Of a DNA stretch of 64,000 bases, positions 62,494 through 64,000 are shown in pieces. The notes beneath the pieces were generated by a model that worked only from the letters and a program-made list of their open reading frames with translations, was not told the origin of the DNA and did not search any database. The position numbers were made by a program, and so were the translations under genes. The DNA comes from Sporosarcina sp. FSL K6-1522 (GTDB taxonomy: Bacteria; Bacillota; Bacilli; Bacillales_A; Planococcaceae): the NCBI RefSeq assembly GCF_038622445.1, contig NZ_CP152019.1, positions 2,454,501-2,518,500 on the forward strand, given 5' to 3'. Every line of letters begins with the position of its first letter. Position 1 is the stretch's first letter.

Positions 62494-63477
62494 ATGACTA
62501 ATCAAAATGAAAAAAGAACAATGTACTATGGAAAAGGGGACGTATTTGTTTACAGGACGTTTGTAAAACCTTTAACTGGACTGAAACGGATTCCGGAATC
62601 CAATTTTACGGAAAGGGATAATACTATTTTTGGATTTAATTGTCAGGTTTCTCTTAAGGGGGACGCTTTCTTACCTTCATTTACTGAGGGAGATAATAGT
62701 CTTGTAGTTGCCACAGATTCTATGAAAAACTTTATTCAGCGCAATGCTGCTACCTATCAGGGGAATACAGCGGAAGGATTTATTAAATACATTTGTGAAG
62801 CATTTCTCGCGAGGTATAGTCATATTGAAAGTGTAGAACTTACTGCGAATGAAATTTCATTTGATAATGTCCAAGTGCCAAAAGGTGACGGCCATGAAAA
62901 CAGTGAAGTTGTTTATCGGCGTTCAAGAAATGAAAGCGCTACCACGACGATCGAAGTACAAAGAACTGCAACTGGCAGTGAAGTAACCAAGCATTCCAGC
63001 GGTATAGTAGGGGTACAGTTAATCAAGATTAAAGGAAGTTCATTTTATGGGTTCATTCGTGATGAATATACTACTTTGCCAGAAGCTCACGACCGTCCGC
63101 TATTCATCTATCTTGATTTCAATTGGGAGTATACAAATATAGAAGATGCCTCTGGGGTGAATCCGGAGAAGTATGTGGCAGCAGAGCAAATTTGCGACAT
63201 TGCTAACACGGTATTTCACGAATTGGATAACCGTTCCATACAGCAACTTATTTATCATATCGGTCTAAGAATTCTAGAACGCTTCCCGCAACTTGACAAT
63301 GTTCAATTTAAAACGAACAACCGTACTTGGGAAACCGTTGTAGAAGAAATTCCAAATTCTGAAGGCAGTGTATACCAAGAGCCACGTCCTCCATTTGGGT
63401 TCCAAGGTTTTATTGTCACACAGGAAGATCTTAAAAAGAAAGCGACAGCTGATGCAGTTGTTAGCGCTGTACAATAA
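62494..63477 (+). CDS. pucL: Urate oxidase (uricase)
   Basis: A 327-residue cofactor-free uricase that converts urate to 5-hydroxyisourate. Blocks: YYGKGDVFVYR, LVVATDSMKNFIQRNAA, the T-domain repeats with GFIKYICEAFLARYSHIESV, SGIVGVQLIKIKGSSFYGF, and DRPLFIYLDFNWEY. It corresponds to the C-terminal part of B. subtilis PucL. GGGGGAAT precedes the ATG; it starts 12 bases after uraD and overlaps uraH by one base. Confidence 0.92.
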   Translation: MTNQNEKRTMYYGKGDVFVYRTFVKPLTGLKRIPESNFTERDNTIFGFNCQVSLKGDAFLPSFTEGDNSLVVATDSMKNFIQRNAATYQGNTAEGFIKYICEAFLARYSHIESVELTANEISFDNVQVPKGDGHENSEVVYRRSRNESATTTIEVQRTATGSEVTKHSSGIVGVQLIKIKGSSFYGFIRDEYTTLPEAHDRPLFIYLDFNWEYTNIEDASGVNPEKYVAAEQICDIANTVFHELDNRSIQQLIYHIGLRILERFPQLDNVQFKTNNRTWETVVEEIPNSEGSVYQEPRPPFGFQGFIVTQEDLKKKATADAVVSAVQ

Positions 63478-63836
63478 TGGACGGTAGACTAACCACACAT
63501 GTTTTAGATTTATCTAAAGGTCTGCCAGCTCAAAATGTTAAGGTTGAACTGTGGGCTCTAAGGGATGATGATAGACGTTCACTTATAAAGACAGCTCATA
63601 CAAATTCTGATGGGAGAGTGGACTCTCCCCTGCTCCAGGGGGATGAGATCATACCAGGTGAATATGAGTTGGTCTTCTATGTTGGGGAATACTTCAATCG
63701 CGAAATAATCGATGTCTCAGTTGTACCATTTTTAAATAAAGTACCTCTTCGCTTCGGGATAAGGAGTAAGATAGAACATTATCATATTCCTCTTCTTGTT
63801 GCACCTGGTGGATATAGCACATATCGTGGAAGCTAA
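63477..63836 (+). CDS. pucM: Hydroxyisourate hydrolase
   Basis: A 119-residue transthyretin-like 5-hydroxyisourate hydrolase (PucM/UraH). The N-terminal GRLTTHVLDLSKGLPAQNVKV has the catalytic histidine, RSKIEHYHIPLL carries the second, and the diagnostic C-terminal YRGS ends the protein. Its ATG overlaps the uricase stop. It acts between uricase and the OHCU decarboxylase. The last gene of the window; the remaining 164 bases contain only a weak hairpin around AAAGTCAC/CCGGGCTTT. Confidence 0.94.
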   Translation: MDGRLTTHVLDLSKGLPAQNVKVELWALRDDDRRSLIKTAHTNSDGRVDSPLLQGDEIIPGEYELVFYVGEYFNREIIDVSVVPFLNKVPLRFGIRSKIEHYHIPLLVAPGGYSTYRGS

Positions 63837-64000
63837 TCGTGAGTGTTCAAAAAGTCCGATAAGAGGGGCCGAGGAGTTCGAGAAATGACACGTATTTAAA
63901 TACCATGTGAGGACAGAAGAGAGTGGATTTTTATCGAACTCAAAAAGTCACTTTTACCGGGCTTTTTATACACCCCCTTTTACTATATTCATGCTGATAA

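Noticed and set aside
63837-64000. Possible start of another gene or repeat at the right edge
   Set aside because: Only weak inverted similarity between TTCAAAAAGTCCGATAAG and TTATCGAACTC-type sequence; no frame of useful length before the window ends.

Overview
The window looks like a chromosomal segment of a low-to-mid GC Bacillales, most like Planococcaceae (Sporosarcina and relatives). The evidence is the gene order zapA-cvpA-polX-mutS2-lcfA-fadR-fadB-etfBA-trxA-uvrC-lysC-yslB-sdhCAB-gerE-racE-rph-rdgB-ysnB, strong Shine-Dalgarno sites, frequent TTG/GTG starts, a lysine riboswitch before lysC and FadR-type operators. No species can be named from the sequence alone.

Layout. (1) 1-23,470 is conserved core: cell division, DNA repair and recombination, beta-oxidation with electron transfer flavoprotein, thioredoxin, UvrC, aspartokinase, succinate dehydrogenase, a germination/sporulation regulator, glutamate racemase, RNase PH and nucleotide housecleaning. 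(2) 23,545-38,406 is a 14.8-kb integrated element in tRNA-Arg(UCU). A 44-bp repeat of the tRNA 3' end flanks it, and it begins with a tyrosine integrase. Its backbone is a ribbon-helix-helix-like protein, an SF2 helicase, a zinc-binding protein, a DUF1413 protein and a second tyrosine recombinase. Its cargo looks defensive: a structured RNA, SLATT membrane protein and reverse transcriptase cassette; a Fic protein lacking its usual histidine; a possible HEPN protein; and a protein of about six HNH-associated repeats fused to a PD-(D/E)XK-like nuclease domain. It has no recognisable conjugation, capsid or packaging genes. (3) 38,822-57,310 is a catabolic cluster: FAD amine oxidase, TPP enzyme, GABA-type aminotransferase, SDR, 5-oxoprolinase/lactamase subunits PxpA and PxpBC, CdaR/PucR-type regulator, TRAP transporter DctPQM, ornithine-cyclodeaminase-like enzyme, aldehyde dehydrogenase, and a GlcD/GlcF-like oxidase pair. 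Together they suggest import of an organic acid, lactam or amino acid, opening of a lactam, transamination and oxidation of the semialdehyde to a central metabolite. (4) 57,598-63,836 holds uppP, a zinc-ribbon protein, two PucR regulators and a urate-to-allantoin operon (uraD, uricase, uraH).

The most interesting object is the reverse transcriptase cassette at 31,097-33,482. A 129-nt segment closed by a perfect 10-bp stem sits just before a SLATT gene and an RT gene. By hand it folds into four hairpins. Two unpaired linkers each carry exactly two copies of TAATC, as would be expected of a short reiterative (telomerase-like) template. Whether it works this way is inference. Much of the rest is ordinary core genome, with some regulatory details worth noting: a FadR operator nested in a terminator, an internal lysC start, and three genes that seem to start at ATC or ATA.
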